Source of the DNA: Crocinitomix sp.
Lineage (GTDB): Bacteria > Bacteroidota > Bacteroidia > Flavobacteriales_D > Crocinitomicaceae
Reading direction: 5' to 3'
Assembly (NCBI GenBank): GCA_013138735.1
Contig: WTCE01000019.1
Span: forward strand, 62,001 to 126,000
DNA: 64,000 nucleotides
Shown here: piece after piece, positions 16,915 to 25,936 of the stretch
Layout: every line of letters begins with the position of its first letter
How positions within the stretch are numbered: the stretch's first letter is position 1
The notes under the pieces: generated by a model
What the model was told of the DNA's origin: nothing
Seen by the model: the letters and a program-made list of their open reading frames with translations, nothing else
The model's database searches: none
Position numbers and translations under genes: made by a program

Positions 16915-17703
16915 TTAATCTTTCTTCGAGCACACTATTTGGCTCTTAAACATTACATTAATCGTATCATAATTCTCCCACCCTGCGCGGCTAATCCCTT
17001 CCGTATAGAACAGTTCAAGCTTTTTGAACTTACCGGCAATATCCTCTGCTTCTCCAAATAAAATACGCTGACTTCCTACCCTTGGTATTAGCTCAAATTC
17101 GTTGTAGGTATTAATATGTACCTGTGTGAATTGGGCGGAAAGGAATTCATCAGAACAAACATAAGATGATATTTGGTACAAATCATCCAGTATTTCAATA
17201 GTTTTCAAACTATCATTGTTCATTATTTCCCCAACATCCTTACTATAATCAGTTTCATTGATATTTCCAGTGACAGCCAAAACATGCGCCGTATAATTAT
17301 CAGACAAAGGCATTAGTCTTCCACTTTTATCTAAATAACAACTGCTTCCGTCAATATTGAAAATGCGGGCAATCGGTCTTCTTAAGGTAATATCAACCAC
17401 CCATTCGCCCCCCAAATGAGCGAAAACTTGCACCTTTTTAACTTCTGGCATTTCGGCTAAAAACTGCTCAATTGCGCCTAAATCTACCTCGCTATATTTT
17501 TTATCTTCTGAAACTAACCCTTTATCTGCCAAGCGCTCTAATATATCATCCTCTGAAAGAAACATCATATCTTCATGCAGCTCAAGCTCGACAACTGGTA
17601 AACCAACCACTTTATTATCCTGTGTGGAATCAATAAGGCTCATCAGAATAATCACAACGATTATTGATAGTACCCAAATTGTATTTCTTACCCAAGATTT
17701 CAT
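16915..17703 (-). CDS. ftsQ: Cell division protein FtsQ/DivIB-like
   Basis: 262 residues, a single-pass inner-membrane protein: the hydrophobic segment is residues 8-24 (TIWVLSIIVVIILMSLI). Residues about 38-115 form the POTRA domain (MFLSEDDILERLADKGLVSE, MPEVKKVQVFAHLGGEWVVD, LRRPIARIFN) followed by the beta domain (SCYLDKSGRLMPLSDNYTAH). FtsQ bridges early and late division proteins (FtsB/FtsL, FtsW/FtsI). The identity rests on the fold pattern and its position between murC and ftsA, since FtsQ sequences are poorly conserved in Bacteroidota. The start ATG at 17703 follows a TAGTC-type repeat tract. Confidence 0.85.
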   Translation of the reverse strand: MKSWVRNTIWVLSIIVVIILMSLIDSTQDNKVVGLPVVELELHEDMMFLSEDDILERLADKGLVSEDKKYSEVDLGAIEQFLAEMPEVKKVQVFAHLGGEWVVDITLRRPIARIFNIDGSSCYLDKSGRLMPLSDNYTAHVLAVTGNINETDYSKDVGEIMNNDSLKTIEILDDLYQISSYVCSDEFLSAQFTQVHINTYNEFELIPRVGSQRILFGEAEDIAGKFKKLELFYTEGISRAGWENYDTINVMFKSQIVCSKKD

Positions 17704-17709
17704 TTTTTT

Positions 17710-17743
17710 CTAGTCTTTAGTCATTAGTCGCTAGTCATTAGAC
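17710..17743. repeat. TAGTC simple-repeat tract upstream of ftsQ
   Basis: The words TAGTCTTTAGTCATTAGTCG and CTAGTCATTAG run together within six bases of the ftsQ start codon. Read on the gene strand, it is an adenine-rich, structure-free leader of GACTAA/GACTAG words. Confidence 0.75.
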
Positions 17744-17825
17744 TTCGGTTTGACTTGTTTTTTTTAGTGTTATGTGTTAAGTGGCAGTTTTACATATCAA
17801 CTTCTACTGCCTATTGCCTATCTGC

Positions 17826-19202
17826 CTATTCCAGCTTAAAACTGTTTACGATTGGCTGGATGCAAGTATCAATATCCCCTGCACCAACGATTACAATTAG
17901 TTCTTTCTTATTATTTTTTAAATCCTCAACAATATTATTTTTAGTACTAATGTACTTATCTTTTAAGTTTATTTTTTCTAGCAATACCTTGCTAGTAACT
18001 CCCGCTATTGGCACCTCTCTTGCTGGATATATGTCCAATAAATAGAGTTCGTCTGCTAATTCTAAAGCCCTTGCAAAGTCTTCCATAAAATCGCGTGTGC
18101 GACTAAATAAGTGGGGTTGAAAAACTGTGGTGAGCCTTTTATCTGGATAAATTGTTTTTACAGAAGACAGAAATGCGGTAATCTCAGTAGGATGATGCGC
18201 ATAATCGTCAATCACAACCAAATCATCTCTTCGGATGTGAAAATCAAATCTTCGTTTTACTCCTTTAAATGATTTGAATGCATTCCGAATTACTTGTTCA
18301 TCAACTCCATTGCGCATGCACAAGGCAAAAACGGCTAAAGCATTTTCTGCATTATGTTTACCCGGCAAACCAAATTCAACAGCTCCATACTGCTTTTCGC
18401 CATTCTTAATATCGAAATAAAAATGACCATTTTCATACCTCAAATTTTCACCCTTCCAGTCTGCTTGATCAGAAAAGCCGTAGGTACTTATTTTAAGCGC
18501 CTTATTTAAGTTAAAATTGGACACGTCCAAATCTGAATGCAACCATAGATGTCCGTTTGTATTGATGAGATCAATAAAATCATTGAATGATTTTCGCAAA
18601 TGATCTCCGTCACCATAGATGTCTAGATGATCAGAATCCATTGTTGTAATAATGGCGTAATTTGGTTTGAGCTCCAAGAACGACCGATCAAATTCATCTG
18701 CCTCTACAACGACTCTTTTGGCGTCAGCATCAATAATACAATTTGAATTATAGTTAGAGGTTATCCCTCCTATAAAGGCATTACACTTTTCTGGTGTTTG
18801 ATACAGCACATGAGCCAAAATAGCGCATGTGGTTGTTTTACCATGCGTTCCGGCAACAGCATATGTTTCAAATTCAGAAGAAATAACCCCCAAGGCTCTT
18901 GCACGCTTAATTATTACAAATTCTTTTTCTTGAAAAGCAGCTAGCTCACCCATTGATGCAGGAATCGCAGGTGTATACACTACTAATGTATTTGACTTTT
19001 CTAAACCAATTAAAACGGCAGCACCGATATCCTCGTAATGCACCTCAATTCCTTCGGCCACTAAATTTTTAGTGAGCACAGTTTCGGTTTTATCATATCC
19101 CGCAACATGCTTTCCTTGGCTGTTAAAATAACGTGCAAGCGCACTCATTCCGATTCCTCCGATTCCGATAAAGTAGACGGTATGTATTTGGTTAAAGTTC
19201 AG
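17826..19202 (-). CDS. murC: UDP-N-acetylmuramate--L-alanine ligase MurC, apparent CTG start
   Basis: MurC adds the first amino acid, L-alanine, to UDP-MurNAc in the cytoplasm. The first ATG in frame (19148) begins MSALARYF, which would cut off the conserved N-terminal nucleotide-binding loop. Codons 5' of it read NFNQIHTVYFIGIGGIGMSA, the complete MurC N-terminus, and the only codon at the place of the usual first Met is CTG at 19200-19202. A TAA lies two codons further up (19206-19208). No ATG, GTG or TTG lies between that stop and the ATG at 19148. Full length is then 458 residues, normal for the family. The ATP-binding P-loop GTHGKTT is at 118-124 and the Mur-ligase centre includes VVEADEFDRSF. 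Either initiation is at CTG (or ATA) or a base is wrong. It lies between murG and ftsQ. Confidence 0.92.
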   Translation of the reverse strand: MNFNQIHTVYFIGIGGIGMSALARYFNSQGKHVAGYDKTETVLTKNLVAEGIEVHYEDIGAAVLIGLEKSNTLVVYTPAIPASMGELAAFQEKEFVIIKRARALGVISSEFETYAVAGTHGKTTTCAILAHVLYQTPEKCNAFIGGITSNYNSNCIIDADAKRVVVEADEFDRSFLELKPNYAIITTMDSDHLDIYGDGDHLRKSFNDFIDLINTNGHLWLHSDLDVSNFNLNKALKISTYGFSDQADWKGENLRYENGHFYFDIKNGEKQYGAVEFGLPGKHNAENALAVFALCMRNGVDEQVIRNAFKSFKGVKRRFDFHIRRDDLVVIDDYAHHPTEITAFLSSVKTIYPDKRLTTVFQPHLFSRTRDFMEDFARALELADELYLLDIYPAREVPIAGVTSKVLLEKINLKDKYISTKNNIVEDLKNNKKELIVIVGAGDIDTCIQPIVNSFKLE

Positions 19203-19305
19203 TTGTTAGTTTTTAGTCGTTAGTCTCTAGTAATTTGTTTTATGTCGCTGTACATGGTGCATGATGTTTTGTACTTAATACTTGACACCTCACACTTAAT
19301 ACTGT
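19203..19305. repeat. TTAGTC repeat tract between murG and murC
   Basis: The murG-murC gap is filled with GTTAGTTTTTAGTC, GTTAGTCTCTAG and CTTAATACT words. The tract reaches directly to the presumed murC start codon, so on the gene strand the leader reads GACTAACGACTAAAAACTAA before the CTG region. Confidence 0.7.
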
Positions 19306-19310
19306 TTTGC

Positions 19311-20411
19311 TTAAATCAATTTTTCTATTTCGATTAAAATTCTTTCGGCAGCATCACTGATGCCTAGTTTCGTTATATTTTCAGATAGTGTTTTCATTTT
19401 TGCCTCATCTGATAAAAGGCTTAAAGTTTGATCGATTAGTTGTTCGTTTGCATCAACGTCTTTCACTAAAATGGCTGCATTTTCTTCCACCAATGCCATG
19501 GCATTTTTTGTTTGGTGATCTTCAGATACGTTTGGTGATGGAACTAGGATAACAGGTTTACCAACCAAACAAACTTCTGAAACAGAAATTGCTCCAGCTC
19601 GCGATATAATAACATCTGCAGCCGCGTAAGCGAAATCCATCTTAAATATAAATTCGGACATATAAACAAGCTTTGACGCTAAAGTCTCACCCATCTCTTC
19701 TTTCAGTCGATTAAAATAAATTTTACCGCATTGCCAAACTACCTGCACATCCTGATCAATGAGTTTTTGCAAGTCTTTTTTCAAACTCATATTCAAGGTT
19801 CTCGCTCCTAAACTTCCCCCAATAATCAGTACTGTCTTTTTATTCGGATCAATTCCAAAATGTTCGCAAGCTACTGCCTTCTTCCCATCAATCTGAACCA
19901 TTTCATTTCGAATAGGATTCCCTGTTTTAACAATTTTCTCTTTAGGGAAAAATCTTTCCAAATTATCATACGCAACACAAATGGTTTTAGCACGCTTAGC
20001 CAACCATTTATTGGTAATTCCTGGATATGAATTTTGCTCTTGAATTAGGGTAGGCACTTTTTGTTTTGACGCCACACGCAACGTTGCTGCACTAGCATAC
20101 CCCCCAACTCCAATTGCAATATCTGGACGCATTTTTTTAACCAGTTTTTTTGCTTTCCACAAACTAGAAATCAACTTGAATGGAACAGCAAAGTTTTTCA
20201 ATGTTAACTTTCGTTGGATGCCACGAATGGGTAATCCCACAATTTTATAACCTGCCTTGGGCACTTTTTCCATCTCCATTTTACCTTCTGCACCAACAAA
20301 CAATATCTCAACAGCAGGATACTTTTTCTTAATCGTATCTGCTATTGCAATGGCCGGGAAAATATGTCCTCCTGTTCCTCCACCGCTTATGATTACTTTG
20401 GTTAATGCCAT
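19311..20411 (-). CDS. murG: UDP-GlcNAc:lipid I N-acetylglucosaminyltransferase MurG
   Basis: 366 residues, normal length. MurG makes lipid II by adding GlcNAc to lipid I on the inner face of the cytoplasmic membrane. The N-terminal glycine-rich loop ISGGGTGGHIFPAIAIAD holds the diphosphate-binding site, the second G-loop is GGSLGARTLN, and the donor site includes ISRAGAISVSE and VPSPNVSEDHQTKNAM with the conserved His and Gln. The gene follows ftsW with a 132-base gap of simple repeats and precedes murC. A dimerised TAGTACTTGGTA inverted repeat lies in the ftsW-murG gap. Confidence 0.96.
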   Translation of the reverse strand: MALTKVIISGGGTGGHIFPAIAIADTIKKKYPAVEILFVGAEGKMEMEKVPKAGYKIVGLPIRGIQRKLTLKNFAVPFKLISSLWKAKKLVKKMRPDIAIGVGGYASAATLRVASKQKVPTLIQEQNSYPGITNKWLAKRAKTICVAYDNLERFFPKEKIVKTGNPIRNEMVQIDGKKAVACEHFGIDPNKKTVLIIGGSLGARTLNMSLKKDLQKLIDQDVQVVWQCGKIYFNRLKEEMGETLASKLVYMSEFIFKMDFAYAAADVIISRAGAISVSEVCLVGKPVILVPSPNVSEDHQTKNAMALVEENAAILVKDVDANEQLIDQTLSLLSDEAKMKTLSENITKLGISDAAERILIEIEKLI

Positions 20412-20541
20412 AGTTTTTAGTCTTTAGTACCTAGTATTTAGATCGCTTCGCTGTTAGTACTTGGTACTTTGTGTTTTTTATAATGTGTTGTATTGTGTCA
20501 TACTGAATACCAAGTACTAGCTACTAAGTACTCCATACTCT
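20411..20541. repeat. Repeat tract with inverted repeat between ftsW and murG
   Basis: The gap holds TTTTTAGTCTTTAGTACCTA, an AGATCGCTTCGCTGTTAG word and two perfect 12-base inverted arms, TAGTACTTGGTA (20455-20466) and TACCAAGTACTA (20508-20519), 41 bases apart. The arms could form a hairpin in the ftsW-murG intercistronic RNA. Confidence 0.75.
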
Positions 20542-20543
20542 CA

Positions 20544-21740
20544 TCAACCTATTTCATTCTCTACCACCTCTTCTACTTTTGTCTTTTTTTGTGTTTCACG
20601 GCTAATGCCAATCACAATTCCGAATGCGATACATGTGAACCAAGCAGATGTTCCTCCCATACTTAAGAGTGGCATATTTTGGCCTGTTACCGGCATTAAC
20701 TTCGTGCTCACCATCATATTTACCAACACTTGGAGCATTATCATAATGGCAATACCCAACACAACATAGGTCATAAAATTATCCTCTGCTGCCAGCGCTG
20801 TTTTAATGAACCTAAAAAAGAGCCACATGTAGAGCATGATTATGAAGATAGCTGTTGGCAAACCCCCTTCCTCTACAAGAGCCGCGAAATAAAAATCCGC
20901 ATAGGCTTCAGCTATATAATGCTTTAACACACCATTCCCTGGTAATTCAGGTCCATGAAGGGTTCCATTTGAAAAAGTGAACGCCCCATTTTTAATTGCA
21001 GTTAGGGCATTATTAATTTGCATATTCTCTGTTGGATCCAATGTCTTTTCATCACTAAACATTCGCACAATCCTCATCCGCCACGTCTCAACACGCGGCA
21101 TGACTTCTGGTTGATATTTTGCAATGGTCAACAAGAGCATAAATGCAGCCACAGCAGCGCCTATCGACAACCAAATCCATTTCCAAGGGAATTTTGCAAG
21201 GATCAACATGACGAATGCAATTAAACCTACCAAAACCGCCGTAGATAAATTGGATGGAAGAATTAAAAATATCGTCAATCCAATTGGTAATAGAATGTAA
21301 CGCGCCACGATTTTCAAATCTTGAAATTCATCTTTGCGCTTAACCAACTGTCTTGCCAAATAAATAATTAAACTCAGTTTGGCAAAATCAGATGTTTGAA
21401 ATGAAAAGGGTACAAATGGAATTTTCAACCAACGGTCTGCTCCATTTACACTTTCACCTACGAGCATTGTTAAAACCAATAAAACAATTGCCAGGTAAAA
21501 TAGGACCTTCGAGAGTTTTGAAAAAACCTTGCTTGGAATCTTATGCACACCGTACATTAAACCAAAGCCTAATACTAATAAAATGAAATGCTTAAAAAAC
21601 AAATAGGCATAGCTTAGCCCCTTTACCTTTACCAAAATTGGAATAAAGCTAAATACTGACACGACTGATATCACCCCGAGTAATAATGCAATTACCCAGA
21701 TATTTTTATCGCCGCCTAGATATTTGAATAGAGATTTCAT
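20544..21740 (-). CDS. ftsW: Lipid II polymerase FtsW (SEDS family)
   Basis: 398 residues from the ATG at 21740 (MKSLFKYLGGDKNIW). The frame is also open to a TTG at 21752 but the ATG gives the natural start. About ten membrane segments are present. SEDS-family marks are GADRWLKIPFVPFSFQTSDF near the fourth helix, the large periplasmic loop with ENMQINNALTAIKNGAF and GVLKHYIAEAYADFYFAALV (which holds the catalytic-type acidic residues and EEGG), and the C-terminal TGQNMPLLSMGGTSAWFTC. It works with the FtsI transpeptidase encoded upstream. It lies between murD and murG in the usual order. Confidence 0.94.
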   Translation of the reverse strand: MKSLFKYLGGDKNIWVIALLLGVISVVSVFSFIPILVKVKGLSYAYLFFKHFILLVLGFGLMYGVHKIPSKVFSKLSKVLFYLAIVLLVLTMLVGESVNGADRWLKIPFVPFSFQTSDFAKLSLIIYLARQLVKRKDEFQDLKIVARYILLPIGLTIFLILPSNLSTAVLVGLIAFVMLILAKFPWKWIWLSIGAAVAAFMLLLTIAKYQPEVMPRVETWRMRIVRMFSDEKTLDPTENMQINNALTAIKNGAFTFSNGTLHGPELPGNGVLKHYIAEAYADFYFAALVEEGGLPTAIFIIMLYMWLFFRFIKTALAAEDNFMTYVVLGIAIMIMLQVLVNMMVSTKLMPVTGQNMPLLSMGGTSAWFTCIAFGIVIGISRETQKKTKVEEVVENEIG

Positions 21741-21750
21741 CTCTATGGTC

Positions 21751-21842
21751 AATAATCATTAGTCATTAGTCACTAGTTTTTTGCGCATGTGTTATGTGGT
21801 GCTGTGTCCTTAAACTTAACACTGCACACTTAACACCAAACA
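21751..21842. repeat. TTAGTC repeat tract between murD and ftsW
   Basis: Upstream of the ftsW start are ATCATTAGTCATTAGTCACT and further ACTTAACAC-type words (CTTAAACTTAACACTGCACA). It belongs to the same family as the tracts before ftsQ, murC and murG. Confidence 0.7.
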
Positions 21843-21845
21843 CTA

Positions 21846-23186
21846 TTAAAGCGCTCTAACGCATGTTTTAAATTGCGCGCCACGATCTTCGTAGCTTTCG
21901 AATAGATCAAAACTTGCACAGGCTGGTGATAATAAAACAGTTTCACCGTTTTTTGCAAAGCGGTAAGAAAGCGCTACGGCTTCCATTGCTGAATTTGCTT
22001 CGGCAATAACATCCACTGAACCACTAAATGCTTCAATAATCTTTTCGTTATTCTTTCCTAAACAAACGATTGCTTTAACCTGCCCTTTTACAAGCTCAAG
22101 TAAAGTTTCATAATCGTTTCCTTTATCAACTCCACCTACAATCCAAACGGTAGGGTTTGACATGCTTTCTAAGGCGAACCAAGCAGCATTCACATTCGTT
22201 GCTTTTGAATCGTTTATAAATTCGATTCCATTCACTTTAGCTACAAATTCCAAACGGTGTTCAACATTTTGGAAGTCTGCAAGGCTTTCTCTGATATTCT
22301 CCTTTCGGATATCAAGAATTTTAGCTGTAATGCCTGCAGCTAAAGAATTTTGGGTATTGTGCTTACCCTTTAATGATAGGTCGTGTATAGACATAGTTAC
22401 TATTGGTTTTAAGTTTATTATGATTTGGTTGTTGTTTACGTATCCAGCCATTCCTTTTTCTTTGGTGATTGAGAATGGTGCGAGTTGTGCAACGATATTG
22501 CGCTCCTCTATTTCTTTGTTAATAATTGGATCATCAGCGTTATAGATGAACCAGTCGTTCTCTTGCAGGTTTTGCGTAATTCGAAATTTTGAATTCACAT
22601 AATGCTGCATTTCATAATCGTATCGATCAAGATGATCGGGTGTTATATTGAGTAAAATGGCAATGTCAGCTTTGAACTCAAACATACCGTCCAATTGGAA
22701 GGAGCTTAATTCAATGACATAAACATCTGCCGTGTCTTCCACAACTTGTCGCGCTAGTGAATCGCCAATATTACCCGCCATACTCACATTCAATCCTGCT
22801 TGTTTTAAAATGTGATGAATCCACATGGTGGTGGTTGTTTTGCCGTTACTGCCAGTAATACAAATCTTTTTCTTGCTGGTATAGCGTCCTGCAAATTCAA
22901 TCTCACTAATGACTGGTATACCATCCATTAAGGCCTTTCTAACCAATTCCACCTTTTCTGGAATGCCAGGACTCTTTACTATTAAGTCAGCAGACAAAAT
23001 ACGCTCCTCGGAATGTGCTCCAGCTTCAAATTCGATTTGATTCTCCGTCAATTCTTTTTGATACGAAGGTTTAATCGCCCCCTTATCAGAAACAAATGGA
23101 ATCATACCTTTTGCTTTAGCCAACAAGGCTGCGCCAACACCGCTTTCTCCGGCTCCTAGTATTGCGATATGTTGGTTTTTAGTCAT
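21846..23186 (-). CDS. murD: UDP-N-acetylmuramoylalanine--D-glutamate ligase MurD
   Basis: 446 residues, normal length. MurD adds D-glutamate as the second residue of the peptidoglycan stem. The N-terminal UDP-binding loop is ILGAGESGVGAALLAK (9-24), the ATP P-loop is TGSNGKTTTT (111-120), and the central region has DVYVIELSSFQLDGM and LLNITPDHLDRYDYE. The C-terminal domain contains INDSKATNVNAAW and LLSPACASFDLFESYEDRGA, family signatures. Its start codon ATGACTAAAAAC is itself made of the GACTAA repeat word that precedes many genes here. It follows mraY by 42 bases. Confidence 0.96.
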   Translation of the reverse strand: MTKNQHIAILGAGESGVGAALLAKAKGMIPFVSDKGAIKPSYQKELTENQIEFEAGAHSEERILSADLIVKSPGIPEKVELVRKALMDGIPVISEIEFAGRYTSKKKICITGSNGKTTTTMWIHHILKQAGLNVSMAGNIGDSLARQVVEDTADVYVIELSSFQLDGMFEFKADIAILLNITPDHLDRYDYEMQHYVNSKFRITQNLQENDWFIYNADDPIINKEIEERNIVAQLAPFSITKEKGMAGYVNNNQIIINLKPIVTMSIHDLSLKGKHNTQNSLAAGITAKILDIRKENIRESLADFQNVEHRLEFVAKVNGIEFINDSKATNVNAAWFALESMSNPTVWIVGGVDKGNDYETLLELVKGQVKAIVCLGKNNEKIIEAFSGSVDVIAEANSAMEAVALSYRFAKNGETVLLSPACASFDLFESYEDRGAQFKTCVRAL

Positions 23187-23208
23187 TAATTTTTAGTCGA
23201 TAGTCACT
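23177..23208. repeat. TTAGTC repeat tract overlapping the murD start
   Basis: TTTTTAGTCATTAATTTTTA and TTTTTAGTCGATAGTCAC run through the murD start codon, so that the ATG lies inside one copy of the repeat word. Confidence 0.65.
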
Positions 23209-23228
23209 TGTTCTTTGTCTTTGTTCTT

Positions 23229-24473
23229 TTATCTCAGTTTTAGTGTTACAATTGTTATTACCGCTAGCAGTACACCTACAATCCAAAAGCGCGAAACGAT
23301 TTTAGATTCGTGCATTCCTAATTTTTGAAAATGATGATGTAATGGCGCCATTTTGAAGATGCGTCTTCCTTCTCCGTATTTCTTTTTGGTGTATTTGAAC
23401 CAACCTACCTGCATTACAACTGATAGATTTTCCATAATGAAAACACCGCACAAAACAGGGATTAACAATTCTTTACGGATGACAATTGCGAAAACAGCAA
23501 TGATTCCGCCCAAAGCCAAGCTCCCAGTGTCGCCCATAAAAACTTGCGCTGGGTATGAATTGTACCATAAAAACCCAATACAAGCCCCCATAAATGCGGA
23601 GATGAAAATCACCAGTTCAGATGAATATGGGATATACATGACGTTGAGATAATCGGCAAATTCAATATGACCCGAGACATAAGCAAAAATGGCGAGCGCA
23701 ATTCCAATAATTGCGGAAGTTCCCGTAGCCAGACCATCTAGGCCATCCGTCATATTGGCGCCATTGGAAATAGCCACCACTAAAAAGATAACGATTGGAA
23801 TAAACAACAACCATCCGTAGCTCTTATTCGTATCACCAATCAACCAGTTATAATTAAACTCATTCCCTTTCACAAATGGAATAGTCGTGGTCATATCCTT
23901 AGTTTTAACCCACTTTGTATCTTCGTGTATTTCGCCGGAAGTATGCAAATGCGAAACATCTGTACTATTTGCTATGATAGCATCAGCAGCCACCTCTTCA
24001 TGCACTTGCACATCTGGATGAAAATAAAGAATCGACCCCACAAGAATTCCAACAGCAATTTGCCCAACTACTTTAAACCGTCCGGCCAAGCCATCTTTAT
24101 TCTTCTTAAAAACTTTGATATAATCATCAATAAAACCAATAGTCCCTAACATGACAGTGGAAATAAGCATGATAATCACATAGATATTATCCAATTTTGC
24201 AAAGAGCAACGTAGGAATTAAGATAGACGCCAAAATGATAAGGCCACCCATTGTTGGCGTACCTTCTTTTTCTTTTTGACCTTCCAATCCTAAATCACGA
24301 ACTGTTTCCCCCATTTGCTTTCTGCGCAACAGGTCAATAATTCTTTTTCCAAAAACCATTGAAATAAGCAAAGACGTGATAATTGCCATTGCCGCTCGAA
24401 ATGAGATAAAATTGAACAATCCTGCTCCAGGAACGCCCAGCTCATGTAAATATGAAAACAAATAGTACAACAT
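23229..24473 (-). CDS. mraY: Phospho-MurNAc-pentapeptide transferase MraY
   Basis: 414 residues, about ten membrane segments, longer than the roughly 360 residues of E. coli MraY as is usual in Bacteroidota. MraY transfers phospho-MurNAc-pentapeptide to undecaprenyl phosphate to make lipid I. The signatures are [35 protein letters not shown] (the first aspartates of the active site), [33 protein letters not shown] and [17 protein letters not shown] (the HHH loop). The additional length is a periplasmic-side insertion of about 55 residues, with [12 protein letters not shown] and [19 protein letters not shown], between helices. The start overlaps the murE stop as TAATG. Confidence 0.96.
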   Translation of the reverse strand: MLYYLFSYLHELGVPGAGLFNFISFRAAMAIITSLLISMVFGKRIIDLLRRKQMGETVRDLGLEGQKEKEGTPTMGGLIILASILIPTLLFAKLDNIYVIIMLISTVMLGTIGFIDDYIKVFKKNKDGLAGRFKVVGQIAVGILVGSILYFHPDVQVHEEVAADAIIANSTDVSHLHTSGEIHEDTKWVKTKDMTTTIPFVKGNEFNYNWLIGDTNKSYGWLLFIPIVIFLVVAISNGANMTDGLDGLATGTSAIIGIALAIFAYVSGHIEFADYLNVMYIPYSSELVIFISAFMGACIGFLWYNSYPAQVFMGDTGSLALGGIIAVFAIVIRKELLIPVLCGVFIMENLSVVMQVGWFKYTKKKYGEGRRIFKMAPLHHHFQKLGMHESKIVSRFWIVGVLLAVITIVTLKLR

Positions 24474-25936
24474 TATTTATTCAGGTTTTTAAGGGTTTCT
24501 TTTACTAAAGTGAGATCATCAAAAGGAAACCGTTCTCCATTGATCTCTTGGTATTTTTCATGACCTTTACCCGCCACCAAAACAATGTCACCTGGCACTG
24601 CTAAGGCACAAGCTACTTTTATTGCTTCTTCACGACTTGTAATCGCCATTACTTTTGAACTACGATCAGCAGGCACGCCCACCTTCATCTCATCTATAAT
24701 TGTATCTGGATTTTCTGTTCTTGGATTGTCGGATGTTAAAATCACTTTATCACTCATCTTAGCAGAAATCTCTGCCATTAATGGTCGCTTAGTCCGATCT
24801 CGATCTCCACCACAACCAACTACAGTTATTACTTGCTCGTTTCTTGTGCGCACAGCCTGAATGGTTGCCAATACATTTTTTAAAGCATCTGGTGTATGTG
24901 CATAATCAATAATCGCAACAACACCTGCCTTTGATTGCAAATGCTCAAAACGACCTTCTACTGATTTAAGTTTAGAGATCGCTCTTAACACATCCATCTC
25001 CTCAATATCCAACTCCGCAGCAACTGCATAAACCAACAATAAATTATAGGCATTGAATCCGCCAATAAGGTTGGTCCATAACTCATGATGATTTAGCTTG
25101 AGCACTAATCCAGCAAACGTGTTTTCAATTATCTTAACTTTATAGTCGGCAACAGTCTTTAATGCCATAGTTTTAACCACAGCTTTGGAATTTTGAACCA
25201 TCACCAAGCCATTTACATCATCTACATTTACAATTGCAGTTGCGCTTGAAGCGAGATCATCAAAAAATTGCTTTTTCGCATAGATATACTCTTTGAAAGT
25301 TTTGTGATAATCCAAATGATCATGCGAAATATTAGTGAATCCAGCAATATCAAAATCTAACCCAGCAATGCGGTTTTGATGAATAGCATGCGAACTAACT
25401 TCCATAAAACAATAAACACAACCCTCATCTACCATTCTACGCAACAAAGCATTTAAAGCAATGGGATTTGGAGTGGTATGCGTTGCAGGAATTTCTGTCT
25501 GACCAATTTTATTAACAACCGTTGATAGTAAACCAGATTTTAAACCCAAATCAGTAAACACATCATGCAATAATGTTGTGGTAGTGGTTTTACCATTGGT
25601 GCCTGTAATACCAATTAGCTTTAATTCATGCGAAGGATTATCGAAAAAGTTAGCAGCCAATAAAGCCAAGGCTTGGTGCGAATCTTTCACCTGCACATAA
25701 GTCACTCCATCAACTCTTTCATCCGGAACTTCTTCACAAACAATTGCGACAGCACCCAACTCAATAGCTTTATCAATGTATTGATGCCCATCAACCTGAG
25801 TTCCTTTAACAGCAACAAAAACAGCATTCGCTTTTACTGCTCTCGAATCAAATTCAATTTGAGACAGCTCCAGCTCCAACGTTCCATGAACGGCTAAAAG
25901 CCTTACTTTATACAATATGTTTTGTAAAATTTGCAT
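24473..25936 (-). CDS. murE: UDP-MurNAc-tripeptide ligase MurE (meso-diaminopimelate type)
   Basis: 487 residues. MurE adds the third residue of the stem peptide. The P-loop is [10 protein letters not shown] (111-120), followed by [20 protein letters not shown]. The C-terminal motif [10 protein letters not shown] contains DNPR, the sequence that binds meso-diaminopimelate, so the peptidoglycan is predicted to be of the DAP type (lysine enzymes have a different tetrad). The gene overlaps its neighbours by one base at both ends (TAATG junctions with ftsI upstream and mraY downstream), so the three are translationally coupled in one operon. Confidence 0.96.
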   Translation of the reverse strand: MQILQNILYKVRLLAVHGTLELELSQIEFDSRAVKANAVFVAVKGTQVDGHQYIDKAIELGAVAIVCEEVPDERVDGVTYVQVKDSHQALALLAANFFDNPSHELKLIGITGTNGKTTTTTLLHDVFTDLGLKSGLLSTVVNKIGQTEIPATHTTPNPIALNALLRRMVDEGCVYCFMEVSSHAIHQNRIAGLDFDIAGFTNISHDHLDYHKTFKEYIYAKKQFFDDLASSATAIVNVDDVNGLVMVQNSKAVVKTMALKTVADYKVKIIENTFAGLVLKLNHHELWTNLIGGFNAYNLLLVYAVAAELDIEEMDVLRAISKLKSVEGRFEHLQSKAGVVAIIDYAHTPDALKNVLATIQAVRTRNEQVITVVGCGGDRDRTKRPLMAEISAKMSDKVILTSDNPRTENPDTIIDEMKVGVPADRSSKVMAITSREEAIKVACALAVPGDIVLVAGKGHEKYQEINGERFPFDDLTLVKETLKNLNK

